Part shown: one piece after another, positions 24,245-34,437 of the stretch
Layout: every line of letters begins with the position of its first letter
How positions within the stretch are numbered: the first letter of the stretch is position 1
Assembly: GCF_900091475.1 (NCBI RefSeq)
Contig: NZ_FMIB01000002.1
Span: forward strand, 3,720,001-3,784,000
DNA length: 64,000 bases
Direction: 5' to 3'
Origin: Micromonospora chersina
GTDB taxonomy: Bacteria; Actinomycetota; Actinomycetes; Mycobacteriales; Micromonosporaceae
The notes under the pieces: generated by a model
The model's database searches: none
What the model was told of the DNA's origin: nothing
What the model saw: the letters and a program-made list of their open reading frames with translations, nothing else
Position numbers and translations under genes: made by a program

Positions 24245-26437
24245 CTATCCGGCCGGCTCGTTCAGGAACACCCGGCGGACCACCCGCTCGGCGGCGTGCC
24301 CGTCGTCCAGCGCGCAGAACCGCTTGCGGAACCGTTGCCGGGCCTGCTCAGCTTCCGTCCCCCGCACCGCGCCGCTGCGAAAGACGTCGAGCAGCCCGGG
24401 AAAGTCGACGGCGACGGCGCCGGGCGGCTCGGCGAGCAGGTCGAAGTAGACGCCCCGGGCCACCCGGTACGCGTCCCAGTCCGGCGCGTAGACCACTATC
24501 GGCCGGTCCAGCACCGCGTAGTCGAACATCGCCGAGGAATAGTCGGTGACCAGCACGTCCGCGACGAGGTACAGGTCCTCCACCCGCTCGTACGTGCTCA
24601 CGTCCAGCACCGTGCCGTCGGACGCGCCGCGGAGTTGCCGTTCCCGGTCGTGGAAGTAGTGGCTGCGCATCAGCAGCCGCCCCGACGGGCCGAGCACGTC
24701 GCGCATCCGGTCCGGGTCGAACGGGGGCCGCCAGCCGGGCAGGTGCTCCCGGTGGGTCGGCGCGTAGAGCACCACGTACTCCTCGGGGCCGATGCCAAGG
24801 TCGGCGCGGGCCTTGCGGCAATCCTCGGCGGTGGCCAGCGCCAGCCGGTCGTTGCGCGGATAGCCGACCTCCAGGGTGGTGTAGTCGGCCGGGTAGGCCC
24901 GCTCCCACATCTGCGTGGAGAAGCTGTTCGCGCTGACGCTGTAGTCCCAGCGGTCCATGCGGTCCAGCAGCTTCGTGAAGTCCATCCCCACGGCGCCGAC
25001 CGGATAGCGCTGCTGGTCCAGGCCCATCACCTTGACCGGGGTGCCGTGGTGGGTCTGCACGTGCACCGAACCGGGTCGCTTGCGGACGAAGTCCGGGAAG
25101 TTGACGTTGTTGATCAGCCAGCGGGCCCGGGCCAGCACCCGGTAGTAGTCCCGGGTGCCGGCGACGACGTACTCCACGCCCGGCGGCAGGACGTCCACCC
25201 GGTCCCGGCGGACGATCCAGACGCCGCGCACCTGCGGGGCGAGCCGGCGGGCGGCCGCGTAGATGGCGGCCGGGTTGCAGGCGTAGCCCCGGTACCAGTA
25301 CGCCGCGTAGACGGCGAGCGTCGGGTCGAGCGGGCGGTGCAACTCGGCCAGGTAGTACTCGCGCAGCGCCGCGTCCCGGGCCTTGCGGGCGGTACGCCGG
25401 GCCACCGGCAGCACCCGCCGCCGGACCTTCCGGGCTGTCTGCCGGGCCTGCTCCTCCGCCTGGTGGGCGGCGCGGAGCGCGCTGAACGTCCGCCACCGCC
25501 CGGCCGCCACCAGCCGGTGCTTCACCCCCTCCAGGCCGGGTGGGACCGGATAGCCCCCGGGCGGCAGGAAGCGGACGTAGTCGGCGTGGATCTGGGCGAA
25601 GAACGGCGGCCGCAGGTCGGCGTCGAGCCGCTCGCCGTTGCCCAGCACGGTCAGGTAGTGCCAGATCATCCGCTCGAAGACGGCCGGGCGCAGGTCCGCC
25701 ACCGCCGGCCCCCAGCGGTCCATCAGCCGGAACACGCGGTGCCACTGCGCGAATACCTCGAAGTGCCGGTCGCCCCGGGTCCGGGTGATCGCCCCGGTGC
25801 GGCGCTGCCGGTAGTTCAGGCACACCCGGTCCAGCACGCCGATCCGCTCGGCGGCCATCAGCGCCGGGTAGCTGAACGAGACGTCCTCGTACCAGCCCGG
25901 CTCGAAGCGCAGCCCCTGCTCGACCAGGAACTCCCGGCGGACCAGCCGGTTCCAGGCGGTGTGCAGCAGCCGCAGGGTCTCCGGCCGGTCCCGCAGCCCG
26001 AACGTCGCCTCGCCGGGCGGCTCGGGGAACACGTCCCGCATGGCGCTACGGGTGGCGGAGTTGTTCCAGTGCGCGCGGACGTGGTCGACGACCAGCACGT
26101 CCGGGCGGGTGGCGCGGAGCCGGTCGGCCACGTGCGGCAGGCAGCCGGCGACCAGCCAGTCGTCCCCGTCGACGAACCAGACGTACTCGCCGGCGGCCCG
26201 GTCCAGCCCGATGTTGCGGGCCGGACCGAGCCCGACGTTCTCCACGAGCCGCACCGGGTGGACCCGGGGGTCACGGGCCGCGTACTCGTCCAGGATCTCG
26301 CCGCTGCCGTCCGGGGAAGCGTCGTCGATCCCGATCACCTCGATGTCGTCGAACGGCTGGTCGAGGATCGAGTCGAGACACTCCCGCAGGTAGCCCTGCA
26401 CCTTGAAGGCCGGTACGACGAAGCTGATCAGGGTCAT
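24245..26437 (-). CDS. Bifunctional GT2 glycosyltransferase / CDP-glycerol glycerophosphotransferase
   Basis: 730 residues from ATG 26437 (MTLISFVVPAFKVQGYLREC); the upstream open frame has no protein character. Residues 1 to ~220 are a GT2 domain with NIGLDRAAGEYVWFVDGDDW (DxD). Residues ~390-720 match the glycerophosphotransferase (TagB/TagF) fold, with SVHVQTHHGTPVKVMGLD, YAPTHREHLPGW and LVTDYSSAMFDYAVL. It would transfer a sugar and then glycerol-phosphate units onto a membrane-linked glycopolymer. It follows the CDP-alcohol transferase and ABC export genes in one operon. The final polymer is unknown. Confidence 0.88.
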   Translation of the reverse strand: MTLISFVVPAFKVQGYLRECLDSILDQPFDDIEVIGIDDASPDGSGEILDEYAARDPRVHPVRLVENVGLGPARNIGLDRAAGEYVWFVDGDDWLVAGCLPHVADRLRATRPDVLVVDHVRAHWNNSATRSAMRDVFPEPPGEATFGLRDRPETLRLLHTAWNRLVRREFLVEQGLRFEPGWYEDVSFSYPALMAAERIGVLDRVCLNYRQRRTGAITRTRGDRHFEVFAQWHRVFRLMDRWGPAVADLRPAVFERMIWHYLTVLGNGERLDADLRPPFFAQIHADYVRFLPPGGYPVPPGLEGVKHRLVAAGRWRTFSALRAAHQAEEQARQTARKVRRRVLPVARRTARKARDAALREYYLAELHRPLDPTLAVYAAYWYRGYACNPAAIYAAARRLAPQVRGVWIVRRDRVDVLPPGVEYVVAGTRDYYRVLARARWLINNVNFPDFVRKRPGSVHVQTHHGTPVKVMGLDQQRYPVGAVGMDFTKLLDRMDRWDYSVSANSFSTQMWERAYPADYTTLEVGYPRNDRLALATAEDCRKARADLGIGPEEYVVLYAPTHREHLPGWRPPFDPDRMRDVLGPSGRLLMRSHYFHDRERQLRGASDGTVLDVSTYERVEDLYLVADVLVTDYSSAMFDYAVLDRPIVVYAPDWDAYRVARGVYFDLLAEPPGAVAVDFPGLLDVFRSGAVRGTEAEQARQRFRKRFCALDDGHAAERVVRRVFLNEPAG

Positions 26438-26453
26438 CCCGGCCGGCCCTCCG

Positions 26454-28385
26454 TCAGCCCGGCGAGCGGTCACCCCCACGGACGCGGGCCGGCAGGACCA
26501 CCCAGGCGAGGACCACGCTCGCGACAAAAACCACGAGAAGGTACGTACCGAGTGTAGCCAGAGCGATGCTCGCAATTCCGGCGATTGAGCCGATGGTCAG
26601 CAACGCGGAGCGACCCTCCCAGCCGAGCGTGGCGGCGTGCAGCGGCGGGGCAGCCTGCCGCTTCTCCAGCCGGGCGGTCAGGTCGTAGTGGTGCAGGGTC
26701 AGCACGAAGACGTACCCGAAGATCAGCCACGGCGACACCCGCCCGGCCACCCCGACGGCGATGGCGAAGAGGTACTCCCCCGCCCGCAGCGCGGCCGGGA
26801 CCAGCCAGTCCAGCGGCCCGTCGTGCGCCGTCCGCGCGCCGTGCGCCCCGCTCAGCAGGACGACGAACGCGAACGCCACCGCCCAGCCGGGCAGGTCGCG
26901 CCCGTCGTGGACGGCCAGCAGCGCCCACAGCAGCAGGCCCGCCGCGCCGAGCGCGCCGACCACCGCGAGCACCAGCGGCTGCCGCACCGCCGGCAGCCTC
27001 CCGGGCGCCGGCAGCGTACGGGCCAGCGGCCCGTCGTCGCGGTGCAGGCCGGTGTCGACCGTGGTCAGCACCGGCACCCGCATCCAGCGCGCCCGCAGGG
27101 TGCGCAGCGCTCCGGTGTACGCGAACGCCAGCACCCCCCACACCAGCACGGCGCAGAGCGCCACCAGCGGCCCGAACAGCGCGGCGGCCACCGCCATGAG
27201 CGCCCAGCGCTCACCGATCGGGAAGACCACGGTCCGCTTCAGCCAGTAGGAGACCGAGCCGGTGTCCGCCTGGACCTTGGTCGAGGCGGCGTTCAACTTC
27301 CCGCCGATGCCGCCCGCGTCCCCGGTGGCCGCCCGGGGGCGCCGCGCCGCCTCGTCGTGCAGCACCCCGTACCAGGTGTCGGTCATGTGCCGCACGGTCT
27401 GGAGGGTCATGGCGGCGATGGCGAGCGCCCAGCCGTAGCGGAATCCGGCGTGCGTGGCGCCGTAGCCGAGACCGGCGTAGACGACGTACTCCTTGGCCCG
27501 GTCGGCCATGGTGTCCAGCCAGCCGCCCCAGGCGCTGAAGTGCCGGGTGTAGCGGGCCAACTGGCCGTCCACGCAGTCGAGCACGAAGCCCAGGTAGAGC
27601 AGCAGCCCACCGGCCACCAGCGCGAGCCGCCCGCCCACGCCGAAGAGCACCGCCGCGGCCACCGCGAAGGCCACCGAGATCATGGTGACCGCGGTCGGGC
27701 CCAGGCCGATCCGGGCGGCCGCCTTCGTCACGTACGGGGACCAGGTGCTGACGAAGAACGTGGTGAAGAAGTCGTCCCGCTCCTTCACCGACAGCTTCAG
27801 TTCGGCCTTGTCCTCGTTCACGGCGGCCACGGCGGCCTGCGCCGCGGCCAGTTCCGCCGGGTCGCCGACCCGGTGCGCCACGAGCAGGCGTACCCGGTGG
27901 GCGAAGGTCAGCGTGCCGCATCCGGCCAGGTCGGCGAAGAGGCGGTCGACGCCGCCCCCGGCCGCGGTCCGGGCGGCGGCGGCGAGGGCCGGCAGGTCCG
28001 CGGGGCCGACCCGCAGCGCGCCGCCGAACACGCCGGTCGCGCCCGCCGGTTCGTCCACCGCGACCACCTGGCCGCGCTCCTCGCGGACCGTGGCCTGCCC
28101 GGCGGCCGGCGGATCGGTGAGCACCAGGGCCACCGTCGGCCCCACCGGGCTGGTCGCCAGATGCTTGAGTACGGCGGTGTGCGCCACCAGGTCGGCCCCG
28201 CTGACCAGCACCGGCCCGGTGGCGGCGGCCACCAGGTCGGCCAGCTCGGACAGGTCGGCGGCCACCCGCACCTCGTCCGCCCCGGCCCGCCGCCACTGCC
28301 CGGCGATCCGGTCGACGAGGCGCTCCCCGCCGTCCGTGGTGAGGCCCGCCGCCGGCCCGGCGGCGAGCACGATCGCGAGCGTCAC
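26454..28385 (-). CDS. CDP-alcohol phosphatidyltransferase fusion protein (nucleotidyltransferase-like N-terminus, DUF5941-type C-terminus)
   Basis: 643 residues from GTG 28385, which overlaps the upstream ATPase stop as GTGA. Residues 1 to ~180 resemble a sugar-nucleotidyltransferase (LAIVLAAGPAAGLTTDGGER) but lack an obvious intact GGxGxRL motif. At ~330-360 LDCVDGQLAR, eight residues, then GGWLDTMAD fits the DxxDGxxAR(x8)GxxxDxxxD catalytic motif exactly. About a dozen membrane helices follow. The C-terminus resembles the DUF5941 domain seen with such enzymes in actinomycetes. It probably attaches a CDP-activated polyol to a lipid or polymer. Confidence 0.87.
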   Translation of the reverse strand: MTLAIVLAAGPAAGLTTDGGERLVDRIAGQWRRAGADEVRVAADLSELADLVAAATGPVLVSGADLVAHTAVLKHLATSPVGPTVALVLTDPPAAGQATVREERGQVVAVDEPAGATGVFGGALRVGPADLPALAAAARTAAGGGVDRLFADLAGCGTLTFAHRVRLLVAHRVGDPAELAAAQAAVAAVNEDKAELKLSVKERDDFFTTFFVSTWSPYVTKAAARIGLGPTAVTMISVAFAVAAAVLFGVGGRLALVAGGLLLYLGFVLDCVDGQLARYTRHFSAWGGWLDTMADRAKEYVVYAGLGYGATHAGFRYGWALAIAAMTLQTVRHMTDTWYGVLHDEAARRPRAATGDAGGIGGKLNAASTKVQADTGSVSYWLKRTVVFPIGERWALMAVAAALFGPLVALCAVLVWGVLAFAYTGALRTLRARWMRVPVLTTVDTGLHRDDGPLARTLPAPGRLPAVRQPLVLAVVGALGAAGLLLWALLAVHDGRDLPGWAVAFAFVVLLSGAHGARTAHDGPLDWLVPAALRAGEYLFAIAVGVAGRVSPWLIFGYVFVLTLHHYDLTARLEKRQAAPPLHAATLGWEGRSALLTIGSIAGIASIALATLGTYLLVVFVASVVLAWVVLPARVRGGDRSPG

Positions 28386-29125
28386 CGCTGCGTCGCGCTG
28401 GCGTACGCGTGCAGCGCCTCGTCGATCGTGCCGTCGACGGTCAGCCGCCCGGCGTCGAGGTAGAGCCCCCGACGACAGAACCGGGTGAGGTCCTTTTCGT
28501 TGTGTGACACCAGCACCAGCGTGCGCCCTTCCGCGAGAAGTCGCTCGATGGTCGCATAGCACTTCGCGCGGAACTCCGCATCCCCGACCGCGGTCACCTC
28601 GTCCACCAGCAGCACGGGGTGCGGCAGGTGGGCGATCACCGCGAAACCCAGCCGGACCTTCATCCCCGACGAGTAGTGCCGGACCGAGGTGTCGATGGCC
28701 CGTTCCACCTGCTCACCGGCGAACGAGACGATCTCGTCGAAGTGCCGGCGCAGGTATCCCGTCGACAGCCCGTGCAGCCCGCCCACCAGGTAGAGGTTCT
28801 CCCGCCCGGTCAGGTCCCCGGAGAAGCCGGCGGAGAGTTCCAGCAGCGGGGCCACCCGGCCGTGGACCCGGATCGCGCCCTCGTCGGGGATGAGCACGCC
28901 GGCGATCAACCGCAGCAGGGTGCTCTTGCCCGTGCCGTTGCGCCCGACCACGCCGACCGTCTCGCCCGGCTCGATCCGGAACGAGACGTCCCGCAGCGGC
29001 CAGAACCGGCCGGCGTCCGGGTCCCGGGAGCCCCGGTGGATGAGCAGTTCGCGCAGCCGGAGCTGGCGGCGGCGGTTGCGGACGAACCGGATGCCGAGCC
29101 CGTCCGCCTCGATGATGGCCGCCAT
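28382..29125 (-). CDS. Polysaccharide/teichoic acid export ABC ATPase (TagH/RfbE-like)
   Basis: 247 residues. Walker A VGRNGTGKSTLLRLIAG, the signature VRHYSSGMKVRLGFAVIAHL and Walker B VLLVDEVTAVGDAEFRAKC are typical of ATPases that drive ABC-2 exporters of undecaprenyl-linked glycans. It starts immediately after the permease stop and overlaps the next gene by 4 bases. The length corresponds to the catalytic domain only, without the carbohydrate-binding C-terminal domain of some homologues. It acts at the inner face of the membrane with the permease. Confidence 0.92.
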   Translation of the reverse strand: MAAIIEADGLGIRFVRNRRRQLRLRELLIHRGSRDPDAGRFWPLRDVSFRIEPGETVGVVGRNGTGKSTLLRLIAGVLIPDEGAIRVHGRVAPLLELSAGFSGDLTGRENLYLVGGLHGLSTGYLRRHFDEIVSFAGEQVERAIDTSVRHYSSGMKVRLGFAVIAHLPHPVLLVDEVTAVGDAEFRAKCYATIERLLAEGRTLVLVSHNEKDLTRFCRRGLYLDAGRLTVDGTIDEALHAYASATQR

Positions 29126-29953
29126 TCACAGTTCCTTGAGCACGGCCGGTTCGAGGCGGCGGAACGACCACCAGCCCAGCGCGAACACCAGCAGGCTGCC
29201 CACCACGGTGACGGTGAGCAGCCGGGCGTCCGGGAACTCGTCCGGATACCAGATCGCGTGGTGCAGCTGGAAGATCCCGACCAGCGGGTTCAGCTCGTAC
29301 GCGACCTTCAGCCAGCCCGGCATGCCCGAGCCCCGGACCAGGTCCAGCGGGTAGATGATCGGGGTGGCGTAGAAGAGCACCCGGATGATCAGCCGCATGA
29401 AGCGCTCGATGTCGCGCATCAGCACGTTGCCCGCCGACAGCAGCAGCGCCAGCCCCACCAGCAGGACGAACTGCACCGACACGGCCAGGGGCAACGCGAG
29501 CAGCGTCCAGCCGAGGTGGATCCGGCCGTGGGCGGCGTAGAGGGCCGCGATGGCGACCAGGATGGGCAGGCCGGCGGCGTACTCGGCGAACCGGCCGGTG
29601 ACCCGGCCGATCGGGAAGACCTGCCGGGGCAGGTTCATCGTGGTGATCAGCCGGGCCTGCCCGGTCAGCGCGTTGGCCGCCTCGGTCAGCGCCGAACTGG
29701 CCCACATCCAGGCGAAGATCCCGGTGATCAGGAAGAGCGGGTACGACCCGGCCGCGTCACCGAGGTGCCGCCGGGTGGCGCCGGAGTAGAGCACGCCGAA
29801 GACGAACCAGTAGATCAGGCCCATGCCGAGCGGCTCGATCAGCGACCAGAGGTAGCCCAGCACGGACTGCTGGTACTTCACCGCGAGATCGCGCCGGACC
29901 AGGATGCGCAGCGAGGTGCGGGCGGACCAGAGCGCGGCGACGCCGGACGTCAC
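29126..29953 (-). CDS. ABC-2 type polysaccharide export permease (TagG/RfbA-like)
   Basis: 275 residues from GTG 29953 with GAGGATGGGACG upstream; an in-frame ATG at 30007 is possible. LRILVRRDLAVKYQQSVLGY then LWSLIEPLGMGLIYWFVFG is the conserved cytoplasmic start and first helix of this family. Six membrane helices are seen, ending VGSLLVFALGWWSFRRLEPA. It forms the channel for flipping a lipid-linked glycopolymer across the membrane. It is first in a four-gene operon with the ATPase, the CDP-alcohol transferase and the glycosyl/glycerophosphotransferase. Confidence 0.9.
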   Translation of the reverse strand: MTSGVAALWSARTSLRILVRRDLAVKYQQSVLGYLWSLIEPLGMGLIYWFVFGVLYSGATRRHLGDAAGSYPLFLITGIFAWMWASSALTEAANALTGQARLITTMNLPRQVFPIGRVTGRFAEYAAGLPILVAIAALYAAHGRIHLGWTLLALPLAVSVQFVLLVGLALLLSAGNVLMRDIERFMRLIIRVLFYATPIIYPLDLVRGSGMPGWLKVAYELNPLVGIFQLHHAIWYPDEFPDARLLTVTVVGSLLVFALGWWSFRRLEPAVLKEL

Positions 29954-30017
29954 CGTCCCATCCTCGCCCCGACCGCCCCGGCCCGCCGTACGGACGCGCG
30001 CGGTCACCCCTTCGGGT

Positions 30018-31388
<1,371 letters not shown>

Positions 31389-31690
31389 GGCTGCACTTCC
31401 TCGCCGTCGTCCCCGTCGTGCGGGTCCGGCCCGGTGTGTGCCGCTCCCCGGTGCGAGGGGCGGCGGGCGGCACCCGGGGTGTGGGCGCCCGACCGGCGAG
31501 CCTACCCTCCGCGCCCGCCGTCAACCCACCGTCACCGGCTGACCGGCCGGTGAATCGGTAATGGCCGGCCGGGGTAAAGCACCTACGGGTTCCCGCGTCA
31601 CCGATCCTCCTCGGGGCCGAGGGCGGGACCCGCTCCCGTTCCTACCGTGGAATCAGCGCGGCGGATCGCCGCAGAAGTGGGAGTTCGACG
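31389..31690. other. 302-base divergent intergenic region between sdaA and the PspC gene
   Basis: No gene is supported. It must hold the two divergent promoters. GGTAAAGCACC at about 31573 is the only clearly AT-containing tract near the middle. I see no strong hairpin or repeat. Confidence 0.4.
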
Positions 31691-31897
31691 ATGAGTCGCA
31701 AACTGGTCCGGCCCCGCCAGGGGCGCGTGTTCGCCGGTGTCTGCGCCGGCCTGGCCCAGCGGTTCGGCATGTCGGCCGGCATGGTCCGGCTGCTGTTCCT
31801 GCTGTCGCTGCTGCTGCCCGGCACCCAGGTGATCATCTACCTGATCCTCTGGGTCCTGATGCCGAACGAGGACCGCTGGCTCGCCACCGGCCGCTGA
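31691..31897 (+). CDS. PspC domain membrane protein
   Basis: 68 residues: KLVRPRQGRVFAGVCAGLAQ then RFGMSAGMVRLLFLLSLLLP and a membrane helix ending LILWVLMPNED. This is the compact PspC domain, with the amphipathic G-V-C-A-G-L-A segment before one or two hydrophobic helices. It is found in envelope-stress membrane proteins. The usual actinobacterial homologue is larger; this one is the PspC module alone. Monocistronic, with a terminator directly after. Confidence 0.92.
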   Translation: MSRKLVRPRQGRVFAGVCAGLAQRFGMSAGMVRLLFLLSLLLPGTQVIIYLILWVLMPNEDRWLATGR

Positions 31898-31902
31898 CCC
31901 GC

Positions 31903-31936
31903 GGCGCCCGCCCCGGGGAGCACCGGGGCGGGCGCC
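31903..31936. terminator. Bidirectional terminator between PspC and DUF4230 genes
   Basis: GGCGCCCGCCCCGG, loop GGAGCA, CCGGGGCGGGCGCC: a perfect 14-bp stem between two convergent genes, 6 bases after one stop and 8 before the other. Confidence 0.82.
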
Positions 31937-31943
31937 GGCGGCG

Positions 31944-32708
31944 TCAGGACGCCGTGTAGGTGACCGTCACCTTCTGGTAGCCGAGGGAGCGGAGCAGCCC
32001 CTCCAGCATCTTGCGGGTGTTCTCCTCGGCCCGGGCGGTGAGCCCGCTGTCCCGGGCCGCCGCGGAGATCCGGTCCTCGGCGAGCTGGTAGACCTGCTGC
32101 TGCCGGTTGGGGTCGCCGCCGACCAGGTCGTTCAGCCGGTTGATGAGGCCGCGCTGTTCGGCGAAGACGTAGCTCTTGTCCATGTCCAGGTCGGTCTCAC
32201 CGAGCTGCGGCGCGGGCAGCTTGATCTCCACGGACTTGCCGTCGTCGGAGACCACCACCGCCCCGTCGCCGATCTTGGCGAAATCGACGTACGCCTCGAT
32301 CCGGCCCGCCCCGACGAAGAGCGTGCGCTCGTTGAGCAGGAAGTCGGGCACGTTGCGCCGGTCCTTCTGCACGTCGACCACCACCTGGAAGTTGCCCTCG
32401 GCGGCCACGTAGCGGCTCAGGTCGCGGATCGACTTGAGCAGCGGCGGCTGGCTGCGGTCGGTCTGCTCCTTGGCGAACGGGTTGCGGAAGTCCGGGAGCA
32501 GGCCGGTCGCCTGCACGCCGAGCAGCACCACCACGGCCAGCGCGGCCGCACCGAGCACCCAGAGCAGGCCCCGTGCCGGGGCGCCGGGCGACCCCGGGCC
32601 ACCACGGCCGGGCTCGGGTGGGACGTCCGACCGGGCCCGGAGAGCCTCACCGGTCGGATATTCCGGGAACTCCCTGGTGGGCTGGTTGATGTCACCGTCG
32701 CGGGCCAT
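31944..32708 (-). CDS. DUF4230 membrane-anchored protein
   Basis: 254 residues. The cytosolic Pro/Gly-rich start (1-45) is followed by a membrane helix (LLWVLGAAALAVVVLLGVQA, about 49-68) and an extracytoplasmic domain. That domain contains LLKSIRDLSRYVAAEGNFQV, LFVGAGRIEAYVDFAKIG and LGETDLDMDKSYVFAEQRGL, the DUF4230 pattern. The family is widespread but uncharacterised. No partner gene is evident; the neighbours are convergent or separate. Confidence 0.85.
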   Translation of the reverse strand: MARDGDINQPTREFPEYPTGEALRARSDVPPEPGRGGPGSPGAPARGLLWVLGAAALAVVVLLGVQATGLLPDFRNPFAKEQTDRSQPPLLKSIRDLSRYVAAEGNFQVVVDVQKDRRNVPDFLLNERTLFVGAGRIEAYVDFAKIGDGAVVVSDDGKSVEIKLPAPQLGETDLDMDKSYVFAEQRGLINRLNDLVGGDPNRQQQVYQLAEDRISAAARDSGLTARAEENTRKMLEGLLRSLGYQKVTVTYTAS

Positions 32709-32808
32709 CGCCCCTCACCGTCCTCCGCAGACACATCGACTGAGAATGACGGTACGGCCACCGTGCGACACTCGCTCGCCGAGCGACCCGATCGGGTGAA
32801 TCCGCAGG

Positions 32809-33969
32809 TCAGGCGAAGGCGGAGAGCCCGGTCAGCCGCTGGCCGATGACCAGCTGGTGGATCTCCGAGGTGCCCTCGTAGGTCAGCACGCTCTCCAGGT
32901 TGTTGGCGTGCCGCATCACCGGGTACTCGCCCGAGACGCCGTTCGCGCCGAGGATGGTCCGGCACTCCCGGGCGATGGCGATGGCCTCCCGGACGTTGTT
33001 CAGCTTGCCCACGCTCACCTGGTCCGGGCGCAGCTTCCCGGCGTCGGCGAGACGGCCCAGGTGCAGCGCCAGCAGCAGCCCCTTGTTCCACTCGACCGCC
33101 ATGTCGGCGAGCTTGGCCTGGGTGAGCTGGAAGCCGGCCAGCGGCCGGCCGAACTGGGTGCGGGTGGTCGCGTAGGACAGCGCCGTCTCCAGGCAGTCCC
33201 GGGCCGCGCCGAGCGCGCCCCAGACGATGCCGTGCCGGGCCTCCGTGAGGCAGCTCAGCGGCGCCTTGAGCCCGGTCGCCTCGGGCAGCCGGGCGTCCGC
33301 CGGCAGCCGCACGTCGTCGAGGGCGATCTCGCCGGTCACCGACGCGCGCAGCGACATCTTGTGCCGGATCTCCCGCGCCGTCACCCCCGGCGTGTCCATG
33401 GGTACGGCGAAGCCGCGCACGCCCTCGTCGGTGCGCGCCCAGATCACCCCGACGTCGGCGATCGGCGCGTTGGTGATCCACAGCTTGCTGCCACTGAGGA
33501 TCCAGTCGTCGCCGTCACGCCGCGCGCGGGTGGCCATCGAGGCCGGGTCGGAGCCGTGGTCCGGCTCGGTCAGCCCGAAGCAGCCGATCGCCTCGCCGGC
33601 CGCCATGGCGGGCAGCCAGCGCTGCTTCTGCTCCTCGCTGCCGTAGCGCCAGATGGCGTACATGGCCAGCGACCCCTGCACCGAGACCAGCGAACGGATG
33701 CCGGAGTCGCCGGCCTCCAGCTCCAGGCAGGCCAGCCCGTACGCGACGGCCGACGCGCCGGCGCAGCCGTAGCCGGTCAGGTGCATGCCGAGCAGGCCGA
33801 GCTTGCCGAACTCGCGGGCCAGCTCGCGGGCCGGGACGTGGCCGTCCTCGTACCAGCCGGCGACGTGCGGGCGCACCCGGTCGTCGATCAGCTGGCGCAC
33901 GACGGCGCGGATCTGCCGTTCCTCCTCGCCCAGCGACGCGTCGATGTCCAGCAGGTCGAGAGGGGTCAT
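32809..33969 (-). CDS. Acyl-CoA dehydrogenase, glutaryl-CoA dehydrogenase-like
   Basis: 386 residues, the standard length. FAD-binding segments include AIGCFGLTEPDHGSDPASMA and WILSGSKLWITNAPIADVGV. The catalytic Glu is in LTYEGTSEIHQLVIGQRLTG, in the position used by glutaryl-CoA dehydrogenases. Arg in the ARDCLE-helix and the WGALGAARD stretch also resemble GCDH. It probably oxidises glutaryl-CoA or a related acyl-CoA in lysine or tryptophan catabolism. No electron-transfer flavoprotein gene is nearby. Subfamily assignment is moderate. Confidence 0.9.
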   Translation of the reverse strand: MTPLDLLDIDASLGEEERQIRAVVRQLIDDRVRPHVAGWYEDGHVPARELAREFGKLGLLGMHLTGYGCAGASAVAYGLACLELEAGDSGIRSLVSVQGSLAMYAIWRYGSEEQKQRWLPAMAAGEAIGCFGLTEPDHGSDPASMATRARRDGDDWILSGSKLWITNAPIADVGVIWARTDEGVRGFAVPMDTPGVTAREIRHKMSLRASVTGEIALDDVRLPADARLPEATGLKAPLSCLTEARHGIVWGALGAARDCLETALSYATTRTQFGRPLAGFQLTQAKLADMAVEWNKGLLLALHLGRLADAGKLRPDQVSVGKLNNVREAIAIARECRTILGANGVSGEYPVMRHANNLESVLTYEGTSEIHQLVIGQRLTGLSAFA

Positions 33970-34000
33970 GGCGTCACCTTAACGAAGACTCAGTCGACGG

Positions 34001-34306
34001 TCACTCGCCCTGCGGGCTGAGCACCAGCACCCGGGCGTGGATCTGGTTGCGCTGCTGGAGCGCCGCGCGCAGCGCCCGGTGCAGGCCGTCCTCCAGGTAG
34101 AGGCCGCCGTTCCACTGCACCACGTGCGGGAAGAGGTCGCCGTAGAAGGTGGAGTCCTCGGCGAGGAGCTTGTCGAGCGCCAGCTCCCGCTTGGTGGTGA
34201 TGAGCTGGTCCAGCCGCAGCGGGCGCGGCGGGATCTCGGCCCACTGCTTGAGCGTGAGGTTGTGCTCCGGGTAGGGACGCCCGTCCCGGACCGCCCTGAA
34301 GATCAC
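34001..34306 (-). CDS. Small conserved protein with ParB/sulfiredoxin-like motif
   Basis: 101 residues from GTG 34306 (VIFRAVRDGRPYPEHNL), preceded by GGAGGGGAGC. The core runs LDQLITTKRELALDKLLAED, then VQWNGGLYLEDGLHRALRAA. LDQL...L..DG.HR..A is reminiscent of the ParB/Srx nucleotide-binding fold (DGHHR motif). The protein is very short and lacks the DNA-binding domain of ParB. Databases sometimes label close relatives as arsenate reductase or antitoxin, which the sequence does not support. Role unknown. Confidence 0.75.
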   Translation of the reverse strand: MIFRAVRDGRPYPEHNLTLKQWAEIPPRPLRLDQLITTKRELALDKLLAEDSTFYGDLFPHVVQWNGGLYLEDGLHRALRAALQQRNQIHARVLVLSPQGE

Positions 34307-34437
34307 GGCACGCTCCCCTCCCCCCGGCCGGCCTGATGATGTCGGTGCCAGCCTAGCCGCACCCGCCACACCGCGTTTTACTCCCTCATGTCGGTTTCGC
34401 TACCGCCGATACCCAGGCCGGACGCGCTGAACCGCAG

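Noticed and set aside
34001..34306. Arsenate reductase or VapB antitoxin identity for the small protein
   Set aside because: No CX5R motif or AbrB-like fold is visible; the DGLHR segment points instead to a ParB/Srx-like fold.
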